DNA of 64,000 nucleotides from Sinohyriopsis cumingii (taxonomy: Eukaryota; Mollusca; Bivalvia; Unionida; Unionidae). The stretch spans positions 115,314,714-115,378,713 of the forward strand of contig CM068830.1 in NCBI GenBank assembly GCA_028554795.2, written 5' to 3'. The notes below the pieces were generated by a model, which worked only from the letters and a program-made list of their open reading frames with translations, searched no databases and was not told the DNA's origin. Positions 45,690 to 57,600 of this stretch are shown here, one piece after another (position 1 is the first letter of the stretch; every line of letters starts with the position of its first letter). The translations under genes and the position numbers were made by a program.

Positions 45690-47205
45690 ATTATATTTTG
45701 TTCCTAAGTCCTGCTGAGTCTATGAATTGATTTATATTTTTATATGCTGATTGTTTATTTTTATTACAGTCCATAAGTAACTCTGGGTATGTGTGTGGTA
45801 ATCCAATCTCTTTTTGGTTTTTGATAAATATTTTCCGAGCGGGTTGATATTTCGAGCATATATTGAATACGTGGTGTAGATCTTCGGTGGTGTGGTAGTT
45901 AAAGCAGTTAATGGTTGCTGGTTTGGGTCCTATAAACCTTCCAAAACTGCTTGCTAGTTTAGTTTTTCCAGTTATTATCCTGTTTATGGTTTGCTGTTCT
46001 AAATAGGTACCCTTAGGTAAGCTGTATTTTCCTATCTACGGTTTTTTGGGTTTCATGGTGCTTTTTACCTTTTGTAGAGGAGTTCCAAAAATCTTGCCAT
46101 TTTTGGTCTATATATGTTTGTGCGAAGCTTAGTGCTTCTGTAGACTATAGTTAAGATTGATATAGTTTTGATCTCCGTGTTTGGTTTTTGCAACTTTGTC
46201 TGCTGTTTCGTTGACAAAGATTCCAATGTGCGACGGTATTCACATGAGCTCGACTAATTGATGTGCTGTGGTGATATCGTCAATTAATTGGCATGCTATA
46301 TCGAGGAATTGATCCCTAGAGTGTGTATTGCGATTTTGGATCGATTTGATAACGCTTAGGGAATTGCTTATAATGACTGCTTTAGGTATTTGGTTGTCTT
46401 TGATCCATTGTAGTGGTTCAAGTATAGCCCAGAATTCAGTGGTGTAAATGGAGAAATAGTCAGGTAATCTGGATCCGTTTGTATAATGAATTCAGGGATG
46501 ACTATTGCTGCTGCTGTTCTTGGTGGGTTGTTTGTTTTTGATCCATCTGTATAAATTTAACATAGTCCATGTGCTTTTGGCTGATTTCGTTTACCAGTAC
46601 AGGTTTTAGAAAAGTTTCTTGTCCTTCTTTATTGCCTAATTTGGTAGCTTCACTGTTAATCCTTGGTGGTTTTTGTAACCATGGTGATTTGTTCTGGTCT
46701 GTATTGTTTGTTACCTGTTTTTCTAGTAGAGGTATCTTTTCTCTTAGTTCAAGGATTACTTTGCCACTTGGTGTGGTGGGTATGATTTTGCGTTTGAAGA
46801 CAACTTTACACTTATTTATAGCTGTTTTGGTGGGATGGTTGTCTGGATGGGTATCTAATCGAATGGAGTATCGGAGGAGCAGTTCTTGCCTACGTAATTT
46901 TAAGGGTAGTTCTCCTGTTAGTGTTTGTAGTTCTTCTAATGATGTTGAGGGGAGTGTTCCTGTGCAAACTGGTAAGGCTTTTCTCCAGATATTGTCAAGT
47001 TTTTGTAGTACAGGTTGCTTAGCCGAGTTATATGCTTGGCAACCGTAATCCAGTTTTTGATCTAATTAGGGTTTTATATATCGTGAGGAGAGTTTCCTGT
47101 TTGGATCACCAGTAAGTCCCTGTGATGTTCTAAGTAAATTGAGATCTTTGTTACAATTCTGGGTGAGTTGTTTAATGTGCTGTTTCCATGCGAGGTGGTT
47201 AACTT
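45690..47205 (-). mobile_element. Degenerate RNase H-bearing non-LTR retrotransposon fragment
   Basis: Read on the minus strand in pieces across several frames, it gives the end of a reverse transcriptase (KLDYGCQAYNSAK, PLKLRRQELLLRY), then an RNase H domain (YTDGSKTNNPPRTAAAIVIP, EFWAILEPLQWIKDNQ, IPSHIGIF) and a C-terminal zinc-type region (NRIITGKTKLASSF, INCFNYHTTEDLHHVFNICS). This order fits the I/Nimb/Jockey-like group. Frameshifts and stops are frequent, so it is dead. The 5' end is lost at a tandem array near 47205. Confidence 0.85.
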
Positions 47206-47475
47206 CTGGCATTGTAATACCAAAGTCAACGCAGTTATAACTGCCGTTCTACTTAATTCTGGCATTGTAATACCAAAGTCAATGCAAGTATAACTGCCGT
47301 TCTACTTACTTCTGGCATTGTAATACCAAAGTCAACACAATTAAAACTGCCGTTCTACTTACTTCTGGCAATGTAATATCAAATTCAACACAATTATAAC
47401 TGCCGTCCTACTTACTTCTGGCATTATAATACCAAAGTCAACGCAATTATAACTTCCGTTCTACTTACTTCTGCA
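47204..47475. repeat. Tandem repeat, about 53-bp unit, five copies
   Basis: CTTCTGGCATTGTAATACC followed by AAAGTCAACGCAATTATAAC and TGCCGTTCTACTTA repeats five times with point changes. Confidence 0.9.
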
Positions 47476-47550
47476 TATTAATGCAAGATAGTATGTTTAC
47501 CACCTTAAACTTGAGCATTACCTTCATTTCACACCATATCATTACGACTC

Positions 47551-48385
47551 TGTTGTTACGAGTCTATGATCTTAAATACGTAACAGAAAAGAATGAAGAA
47601 AACAAGCTTTGTAAAATTTAACAAAGAATTTTTTTCCCTAGAAAATAAAGTGAAAATGAGAAAATCGTACTTACGGTTTTACGAATTAGCACCAAAAATA
47701 ATCCTAGAGTTAAAACTGGACGTCATAGTAATAAAATGTCCTGAATGAAACTGAATTCAAGTCCCGCTGAAATCCGAAATCGAAGGCGATGACGTCTCTT
47801 GTAGTACGCGAAGTGCTGTTGTGTCAACATTATCTTGTTGAATCTCATAAAATTGTATTCCAATTTTGAATTCAGTATAAATTCAGAGCACTTTTGTATT
47901 TCCAGGGAAAATAATCACTTGAATTCAATAATTTGAAGAAAATAAAATTTCACCCAAACTGGTCACAACATGATACAATTTAACTTGTCAAGAGTGTTCA
48001 GCCCCACTGAATAAACCTTTATCAAAACAATAGTTATACGACTAATTACGACGCAAAACAGATTCCCGGATGAGGGTCAGAGGTTCATTCTTCTGAAAAA
48101 AATAGAAGTTTGTTACCAATTATATATGCTACTCGTCGCGTAGTCCATGCGTGACCTTGACTCAACGATTCTTATTACTCTGATAAAGATATTTTTAAAA
48201 AATAATAAAATGTTGTTCACCATTACTGTCACTGATTTTGGAACAAGGTCAGCGACTAGATACGATGTTTCTATTATTAGTTGTTTATATCAATAAAATA
48301 AAAAATAGAAGAAAGTCTTTTCCAGTAAAGAATGTTACATTACAATATGATGTAATGAAATTTCAAAACAATTGAAACTAGCAAA
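47551..48385. repeat. Diverged duplicated segment, copy A
   Basis: About 0.8 kb matches 52756-53595 in the same orientation with roughly three quarters identity by eye. Shared stretches include GTCATAGTAATAAAATGTCC and GACCTTGACTCAACG. No coding frame is conserved between the copies, so a non-coding transposable element or segmental copy is likely. Confidence 0.75.
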
Positions 48386-49571
48386 CAAACAATTAAATTA
48401 AATATGCGTAACACTATGATGTGCCAATAGTCTTGATGTTTCAAAGTGATTTAATCCAGAATGTCCTTGAAAAAATTCACAAGAATTCCAAAACAGTGTT
48501 TGAGTCCATAATGTCAAATACAATTGTGTAATTCCAATGAATAATTTAACTAAAGGATTCCACTCAAATTTGTATCTAAGCACAACTAACAATGATTATA
48601 GAGACTGAACTGAAAGTACTAATGAATAATTGTTTACTTGGTCTTCTTTTATGTACAGACTTTAATGTACAGACTATCACATGAATTAGGATTAAACAAA
48701 ATGCCTTGGACGTACGTTATTTCCAGTGGAAATTTGCGTCGAATTCGTAAACAACGTCTAGTCTGTTTAATTAAATCTTAGCAAACAGCCTGACAAAATT
48801 CAGGTAGTCTCTGTATTTTTCAAAGGAAAAAATAAACAACGTCCTGAACTCAAATCCAAGTAAACAGGCTTTTTATAAATGAGCATTATCTTCATTATCT
48901 TAAACTATAATCTACAAACATGGACAAAAATTAGGTGTGTAATATATTGCTTACAAATGCCCCTTACAATGTATGATCAGAGACAAAAGATAAACACAGT
49001 ATAGATATACGCAACAGTATATGTGGAGAGAAAGAGAGATAGTTTTAGTTGTTTCCATCCAACATTTTAGAACATTTAATGGCGATATCAAGCCAAGGAA
49101 ATGGGAAATAACTACCTTTCCCAACACACACATACACACACACACATATGCAGTGGACGCGGCTGGTCGGGCTTATATCAAAACTTGCGACTCACGAATC
49201 ACAAGTCCGATTCTCTATTAACTAAGCTACCGCAACAGAAAGAAAGAAAGAAAGAAAGAATGATACTAAGAAAGGTACAATGAAAGATACAAAGAATGAA
49301 ACAAGAAACAAGAAAATAAGAAGGAAGAAAGACAGGAAAGAAAGAAAGAAATGGAGAGAAAATAAGAGAGAAAGAAAGACGTGTCAGATTAAACGGAACA
49401 ATATATGTTGTACATTAAAATGAAGACAGACGGTTAGGTTTGGACAGCAATTTCTTTATACGAAGACTCAAAGATTATGAGCATTAATTTGGTTTTCATA
49501 GTCCGGTCGAACCCTTGGAAGTAGGACAAGCAAACAGACCATGAGCTTGATATACCTTGATTGTCAGGATG

Positions 49572-49574
<3 letters not shown>
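48386..49574. other. Host intergenic DNA with microsatellites
   Basis: It contains a (CA)n tract near 49125-49147 and a GAAA-rich stretch at about 49237-49385. No gene is seen. Confidence 0.45.

Positions 49575-49613
<39 letters not shown>
49575..49613. repeat. (TG)n microsatellite
   Basis: Pure TG run of about 39 bp. Confidence 0.95.
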
Positions 49614-49615
<2 letters not shown>

Positions 49616-49639
49616 TTTTGATTTTTAACGTAGTTTTAA

Positions 49640-49915
49640 CAATTGTGTAGTCATATTACTACTATGTCTGCAGTGTGATAGTTTTGTGATGTCGAGCACT
49701 GGGGCATCATGATGTAAACATGGAGTATCATGTTTCACCTAGTCACATTATGCTGACACCAGGCCGACCAGTCTTGATGCTCAGCGCCTAGCAAGGCAGA
49801 TGTTCGTATCAGGTTTACAAGTTTTTGCTATGACTCGGCCGCGTTTCGAACCTGCGACCTCCTGCATTCGAGATGGGCGCTTTAACCATTAGGCCAACGG
49901 AGTGGTCTGTCAGGA
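49640..49915 (-). mobile_element. tRNA-derived SINE
   Basis: On the minus strand the unit starts with a tRNA-like head: GGCCTAATGGTTAAAGCGCC (A box), GGTTCGAAACGC (B box). It continues into a body with TGGTCGGCCTGGTGTCAGCA and TAATGTGACTAGGTG, which I recognise as a conserved SINE body of molluscs and related animals. The anticodon stem does not pair well, so this is not a functional tRNA. The exact 3' end is not defined. Confidence 0.75.
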
Positions 49916-52489
49916 GGGAGACAAAGTTGACAAGCAGCACGAGGTTATATTTATGAAGCCAATTTACATATTTATATCGTCAAACATAAAATCGGAATGC
50001 AAAGAATGTATACATTATTCTGAGGATCCGCTGAGAAGTAGCTGATATTAAAAGAGAGATACCGTAATTATCTACATCAACTTTCCTTATTTGATATGGT
50101 AGTAAAGTACGCTTTAAATGGACTTCAAGATAACATTGTCTTTAGCTTATTGGAACCATACAAATTTAATATACATTTTTGAGCTACCCCCCTTAGACCT
50201 ATCATATAGACTCGTGTTATCGATTTAACTGTCCACAACGTTTTGGGTTTTCTTATAAAAGTATTTCATTCTAATTTTTTCTAGTCCGGAGAGAGAGAGA
50301 GAGAGAGAGAGGGTGGGTTGGTGGGAACGATGGAAGAGGGGGTCACTAATAGAAAAGAATTATAGACTACATGGAAAAAATAAATTAATAAATCGCATTT
50401 AAATTAGGATATCATAGAGTTCTCATTCGAGTGCATAGAAATGTATTCACTGTCTAAAAAATGGAAGAATAGTATTATAAAACAGCCACGGTCGCATGAT
50501 AAGAGGTCCCTTGTATCACTCCCTGACGTTTGACCGACTTATAAATCTTTACTAGGGAATACTCAGACAGCACAGTCACTTGGGTCAACGTTGTATTAAC
50601 GTCATCTCCAACATCATTTTTCTTATTGTCCCTCTGTTGTGTCGATATATTGGACCAACTTTAACCTGATGTGAGAATTGTTCATCCATCGTCGGCCCAG
50701 GGTCATATTGGCCCGACACGTTAGCCAAACAGATGTGGAGATACACATTAGAACAACGCTATTTAGTCAAATTGTGCCGACCTTGGAGACAAACTTATAT
50801 TCTTTGCATTAACGTTGGTCCAAGGAGCAAACTAATGTCTCACAGTCAAAGGTGATGTCACATAACGTTTTACATGAATCGATGTGTTTAATATTTCAAT
50901 CAGAAATTCTCTTCCCCGTTGATTTAAGTCTCAGAAGAAACATTTAATCTTAATTACATCTAATTGCTAGATTTTTATATAAACTCTAAATGCAGTCATC
51001 TCTGCCATGATATGCTGGAATATAAACCTTGCCGTCTTTTTTCCATATTTTGGTAATTTCTGCGCCGAATATGATTCTCAAATGTATGTAAATATAAATA
51101 GTTATATATTCATGAAACAAAATCGACTTGCATGATATTGTATACACAAACATATTTTAATAACGGCTAAAAACATTAAATGAAGGAGTACTTCCTAAAA
51201 CTTATAAAGTGGTCTTCTGCTTCGGACGAGGGTTTTAAGTTTTAAAGCCATGACATGATTTATTTAGTAGCTATAAAACTTGGACAAATTTGGCACAGCG
51301 TTGGATCAAACAATCCCAATGTCAGTATTACAACCACAGTGCAATGATAGTCCTATTAGCATTTTCGCAATAGTGGAATAACAACCGCTTAACAGCATTG
51401 GCCTAATTGGTGTTGTTCGAACATCAACATTTGAAGAATGGTCCGCTGGCACACCATCAATGATCCAATTTCTTATGTACCGAAGTCGGAACAAGGTATG
51501 TGTTAAATTGTTTCGTAAAAAGACTTTTTGGGGTTCACCTGCTCCATATGTACATAGCCTTAAAGTCAAAGTTTGATGCACGAATAACAATATTTTCTCC
51601 TTGGCGGCTCAGAACTCCAAAACAAAAACATGAGCAACATTAATGGCAAGTTTTTTGTATGTTTATCTAATGAAATTAGTTATCAAAAGTTGGGGGATAA
51701 ATACATATTAGAATTTTGTTTCATGAATCTTACTAATAAAATTAGTCCATTATATCTTATGTTGACAAGTTACAATGCACGCTGTGAAGCTGAATGTGGA
51801 AAATTAGACACGATTCGACATTAAATGTAGTTCCTGACAGTAGTAAAGCAATGTAGAAGACACTGGAGGATATTTAACACATCGTATTAGTTGTCTAAAG
51901 TTTCGCTAAGTATAATGGAAAATGTGCACATTACTTTTTATTTATTGTTTAGTATAACAAGAAGGTGAATGAATCAACCTAAGAGTGTAAACACTACAAA
52001 GGGATTGAATCACAGTTAGTAAAGAATATTACCATAATATTTTTCTAAAGTTTTAAAACGTTTATTATTTATCACTATATTCAAGTTGACTGTCCTATAT
52101 ATTATCCTTGAATTTAAACCAGATAAATATTGTGTGGGAATTTGTTCATGTAATTTTCTGATGTATTTTCATTATCCATTTCGATCGCTTCCAAACATTC
52201 CTAATTCATGTCGTACTTTGGTGAAGTTTCTCGTCATATATAGAAACATTTGAGGTTTTATGTAATTTTTAGTTTTGTCTGAATTGTATAGGCGATATCT
52301 TTTTCTGATCGTATAGCACAAAAAATAAATTCAGTTTTATCCTTAACAATTAAGTTAATGAGAGAGAAAGATATGCAGACAGAAAGATATCTGATTGCCA
52401 ACCAATGCATTCATTACACAGGCACAAATATTAATATATAATGTATGACAGGCAGTGATTATAAAACTCAAATATAAATAGATTTTACA
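49916..52489. other. Host intergenic DNA, no gene seen
   Basis: AT-rich sequence with a (GA)n tract at about 50288-50311. Short frames, for example at 51306 and 51630, show no domain and are not called. Confidence 0.4.
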
Positions 52490-52492
52490 AAT

Positions 52493-52524
<32 letters not shown>

Positions 52525-52580
52525 TCAACATCATCATTGTTATCATCAACATCATCATCATCAGCGTCATCATCATCTAT
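52490..52580. repeat. Trinucleotide repeats CAT/CAG
   Basis: ATCATCATCATCAGCAGCAG and further CAGs run on into CATCAT-type triplets. Low complexity. Confidence 0.9.
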
Positions 52581-52755
52581 ACTCTTTTGATTAGGTACTT
52601 GATTTTTGTTTGTTAAACAACACCAAACAGTTGGTTGACCATTAGAATCTCCCGTATGCCTCGATAAGTACAGTCATCAAAATGTATTTAGAATAATGCG
52701 ATCTAAGCACAGTCAGTGCAAGCACTGAGAGCAAATGATCACACTTGTGGCTTGA

Positions 52756-53595
52756 GTCTACGAGTCTATGCTCTTAAAATAAGTAACAGAAAAGAGTGAA
52801 GACAGCAAACTTTGTAAACTTTAATAAATAATTTATTTCCCTAAATATAAAGTGAAAAATTAAGAAAAACAACTTACGGTTTAAAGAATTAAATCCAAAA
52901 TAATCCAATAATTAAAAATAGAAGTCATAGTAATAAAATGTCCTGAATGAAACTAAGTTCCAGTTCCGATGAAATCCGAAATTGAAGGCGATGATGTATG
53001 TTGGTCAGCGAAGTGCTGCTGTGTCAACAGTCTCCTGTTGAATCATAGAAAATAGTATTCCATTTTTTAATTCACTATAAATTCTAATAAATGTCTTTAT
53101 CCAAGAATTTTGTCAAATCATTTTTGTATTTCCAGGGAAAAAAATCACTTGAATTCAATTATTTGAAGAAAATACAAATTCAACCCAAACTGGTCACAAT
53201 ACAATACAACTCAACGTGTCAAGAGTTTTAAGCCCAACTGAATAAACCTTTATCAAAACAAGTTATACAACTAATTAAGACGTAAAACAGATTCCGGGAG
53301 GAGGATCAAAAGTTCATTCTTCTTGGAAAAAAACAGAAGTTTGTACAAATTGATATGTGCTACTTGTCACGAAATCCAGGTATGACCTTGACTCAACGCT
53401 TCTTACACTGAGATAAATAAACAAAAAGTTGTTTGCCAAAATTGTCACTGATTGTCGAACAATGTCAAGAACTAGATACAATGTTTCGATTATTTTGTTG
53501 TTTACAAACAAAATCAAGTCTGGACAATGCAAAATCCAGTAAACAATGTTACGTTACAATAGCATGCAACGGAATTTTAAAATATTTTAAAACTA
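52756..53595. repeat. Diverged duplicated segment, copy B
   Basis: It is the counterpart of 47551-48385. The order of shared blocks is preserved, with several small indels. Confidence 0.75.
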
Positions 53596-53775
53596 TTCAA
53601 CTAAATATACATATCACACGAATATACTGGCTGATTTTGGGTGAGTGTGTACTGAAGAAGAAAGACAGATGTTTCAAATAGTATTATTTTTAATGATATA
53701 TTCTTTTTGAATAAGACAAGCAAAGAGTTAAACCTATGAAAGTTTGCCAGAGTTATAGACTTGAATACCGACAAT

Positions 53776-54012
53776 ACGTGTGCGTGTATCAATATGCCAT
53801 GTGTATCAATATGCCATGTGTATCAATATGCCACGTGTATCAATATGCCATGTGTATCAATATGCCATGTGTATCAATATGCCACGTGTATCAATATGTC
53901 ATGTGTATCAATATGCCATGTGTATCAATATGCCACGTGTATCAATATGTCATGTGTATCAATATGCCATGTGTATCAATATGCCATGTGTATCAATATG
54001 CCACGTGTATCA
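53776..54012. repeat. 17-bp tandem repeat, about 14 copies
   Basis: TATCAATATGCCATGTG repeats with CCA/CCACG and TCA variants. All three plus-strand frames stay open because the unit has no in-frame stop in any phase. They are not genes. Confidence 0.93.
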
Positions 54013-54384
54013 AATACGACATATGTCAAATCATCTTGTTGTGACGCTTTTGCCTTGATGAAGCCAAGGTCGTCGGTAGATTTCATAAACAAAGATGCGT
54101 TTGTCCCTTGACCCCAAAATCATAAGAGTCAAAAAGAAAACATCAAGTGTCAAAACCTAGATCTCGCAAGTCCTTTGCATTTGACAGTATTGAACTCGTA
54201 GCTGTAATTGCTCGTTATTCAAGAAGTAAATTGATGTTAAATTATTTTGTGTATTGCTGAATAAAGAGAAACACTTCAAGAAACAGACAAGCTAATAATG
54301 AGGCTGATACGGTCATTACTGAGTTTTATATAAGTATTCATCTGTATACTTACTGGCAAGTTGTTTCTGATACAAGTGTTTTGT

Positions 54385-54387
<3 letters not shown>

Positions 54388-54443
<56 letters not shown>

Positions 54444-54444
54444 G
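54388..54444. repeat. (TG)n(AG)n compound microsatellite
   Basis: A TG run is followed directly by an AG run. Confidence 0.95.
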
Positions 54445-54611
54445 CATAACACTCTTGCTGTGCTATGAACGCGGCTTTGTTGCTCTGGGAGATTAACCAC
54501 ATCTTAATGAATTCTCTCTGATTTGGCAATGTAGACTCAATTTTCGAACGTTTGTCCTTTTACCTTTTTGCCAGAATAGATATTACTTTAACGATGCTGA
54601 TTTAGCTGTTA

Positions 54612-57600
54612 AATATATAGTACAGTGTTCATAAATCTTGTACATAGGACCACCGTATAGTACAATGTGTGTAAATCTTGTACATATGACCAGCGTATAG
54701 TACAATGTATGTAAATCTTGTACATATGACCACCGTACATTACAATACATGTAAATCTTGTAAATAGAACCACCGTATAGCACAGTGTACGTAAATCTTG
54801 TACATAGGACCACCGTATAGTACAGTGTGTGTAAATCTTGTACATAGGACCACCGTATTGTACAATGTGTGTAAATCTTGTACATATGACCACCGTATAG
54901 TACAATGTGTGCAAATCTTGTCCATATGACCACCATATAGTACAATGTGTATAAATCTTGTACATAGGACCACCGTATAGTACAGTGTGCGTGAATCTTG
55001 TACATAGGACCACCGTATAGTATAGTGTGCATAAATCTTGTACATAGGACCACCGTATTGTATAATATCTGTAAATCTTGTACATATGACCACCGTATAG
55101 AACAATGTATGTAAATCTTGTACATATGACCACCGTATAGTACAATGTAAGTAAATCTTGTACATAGAAACACCGTATAGTACAGTGTACGTAAATCTTG
55201 TATATAGGACCACCGTATAGTACAGTGTGTGTAAATCTTGTACATAGGACCACCGTATAGTACAGTGTGGGAAAATCTTGTACATAGGACAACCGTATAG
55301 TACAATGCATGTAAATCTAGTACATAGGACCACCGTATAGTACAATGTATGTAAACCTTGTACATATGACCACCGTATACTACAATGTATGTAAATCTTG
55401 TACATGGAACCACCGTATAGAACAGTGTACGTAAATCTTGTACATAGGACCACCGTATAGTGCAGTGTGTGTAAATCTTGTACATAGGACCACCGTATAG
55501 TACAATGTGTGTAAATCTTGTACATAGAACCACCATATAGTACAGTGTACGTAAATCTTGTACATAGGACCACCGTATAGTACAGTGTGTGCAAATCTTG
55601 TACATAGGACCACCGTATAGTACAATGTGTGTAAATCTTGTACATATGACCACCGTATAGTACAAAGTGTGTAAATCTTGTACATAGCACCACCGTATAG
55701 TACAGTGTGCATAAATCTTGTACATAGGACCATCGTATTGTATAATGTGTGTAAATCTTGTACATATGACCACCGTATAGTACAATGTGTATAAATCTTG
55801 TACACAGGTCCACCGTATAGTAAAGTGTGCGTGAATCTTGTACATAGGACCACCGTATAGTACAGTGTGCATAAATCTTGTACATAGGACCACCGTATTG
55901 TATAATGTGTGTAAATCTTGTACATATGACCACCGTATATTACAATGTATGTAAATCTTGTACATATGACCACCGTATAGTACAATGTATGTAAATCTTG
56001 TACATAGAACCACCGTATAGTACAGTGTACGTAAATCTTGTACATAGGACCACCGTATAGTGCAGTGTGTGTAAATCTTGTACACAGGACCACCGTATAG
56101 TAAAATGTGTGTAAATCTTGTACATATGACCACCGTATAGTACAATGTGTGTAACTCTTGTACATAGGACCACCGTATAGTACAGTGTGCATAAATCTTG
56201 TACATAGGACCACCGTATTGTATAATGTGTGCAAATCTTGTACATATGACCACCGTATAGTACAATGTATGTAAATCTTGTACATATGACCACCGCATAG
56301 TACAATGTATGTAAATCTTGTACATAGAACCACCGTATAGTACAGTGTGCGTAAATCTTGTACATAGGACCACCGTATCATACGGTGTGCATAAACCTTG
56401 TACATAGGACCACCGTATTGTATAATGTGTACAATCTGTGTAAATCTTGTACATATGACCACCGTATAGTACAATGTGTGTAAATCTTGTACATAGGACC
56501 ACCGTATAGTACAATCTGCGTAAATCTTGTACCTAGGACCACCGTATAGTACAGTGTGCATAAATCTTGTACATAGGACCACCGTATTGTATAATGTGTA
56601 CAATGTATGTAACTCTTGTACATAGGACCACCGTAGAGTGCAGTGTGGGTAAATTTTGTACATAGGACCACCGTATAGAACAATGTGTATAAATTTTGTA
56701 CATATGACCACCGTATAGTACAATGTGTGTAAATCTTGTACATAGAACCACCGTATAGTACAGTGTGCATAAATCGTGTACATAGGACCACCGTATAGTA
56801 GAATCTCAATAAATCTTGTACATAGGACTACAGTATAGTACAGTGTGGGAAAATCTTGTACATATGACCACCGTATAGTACAATGTGTGTAAATATTGTA
56901 CATAGGACCAACGTATAGTAAAATCTGTGTAAATCTTGTACATAGAACCACCGTATAGTACAGTGTACGTAAATCTTGTACATAGGACCACCGTATAGTA
57001 CAGTGTGTGTAAATCTTGTATATAGGACCACCGTATAGAACAATGTGTGTAAATCTTGTACATAGGACCACCGTATAGTACAATCTGTGTAAATCTTGTA
57101 CATATGACCACCGTACAGTACGATGTGTATAAATCTTGTACATAGAACCACCGTATAGTAAAGGGTACGTAAATCTTGTACATAGGACCACCGTATAGTA
57201 CAGTGTGCGTAAATCTTGTACATAGGACCACCGTATTGTATAATGTGTGTAAATCTTGTACATATGACCACCGTATAGTACAATGTATGTAAATCTTGTA
57301 CATATGACCACCGTATAGTACAATGTATGTAAATCTTGTACATAGAACCACCGTATAGCACAGTGTACGTAAATCTTGTACATAGGACCACCGTATAGTA
57401 CAGTGTGTGTAAATCTTGTGCATAGGACCACCGTATAGTATAATGTGGGTAAATCTTGTACATAGGACCACCGTATATTGCAATGTGTGTAAATCTTGTA
57501 CATAGGACCACCGTATAGTAAAGTGTGCGTTTATCTTGTACATAGGACCACCGTATAGTAGTGTGAATAAATCTTGTACATAGGACCACCGTATAGTACA

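Noticed and set aside
46569..47048. 159-codon plus-strand frame
   Set aside because: It is antisense to the reverse-transcriptase end of the minus-strand LINE, whose conserved motifs explain the open sequence.
49840..49912. Minus-strand tRNA gene with a possible TCG anticodon
   Set aside because: The anticodon stem does not pair and a SINE body follows, so it is a SINE head.
53736..54111. Plus-strand frames rich in CINMPCVSICHVYQY
   Set aside because: They are 17-bp repeat translations, again in all three frames.
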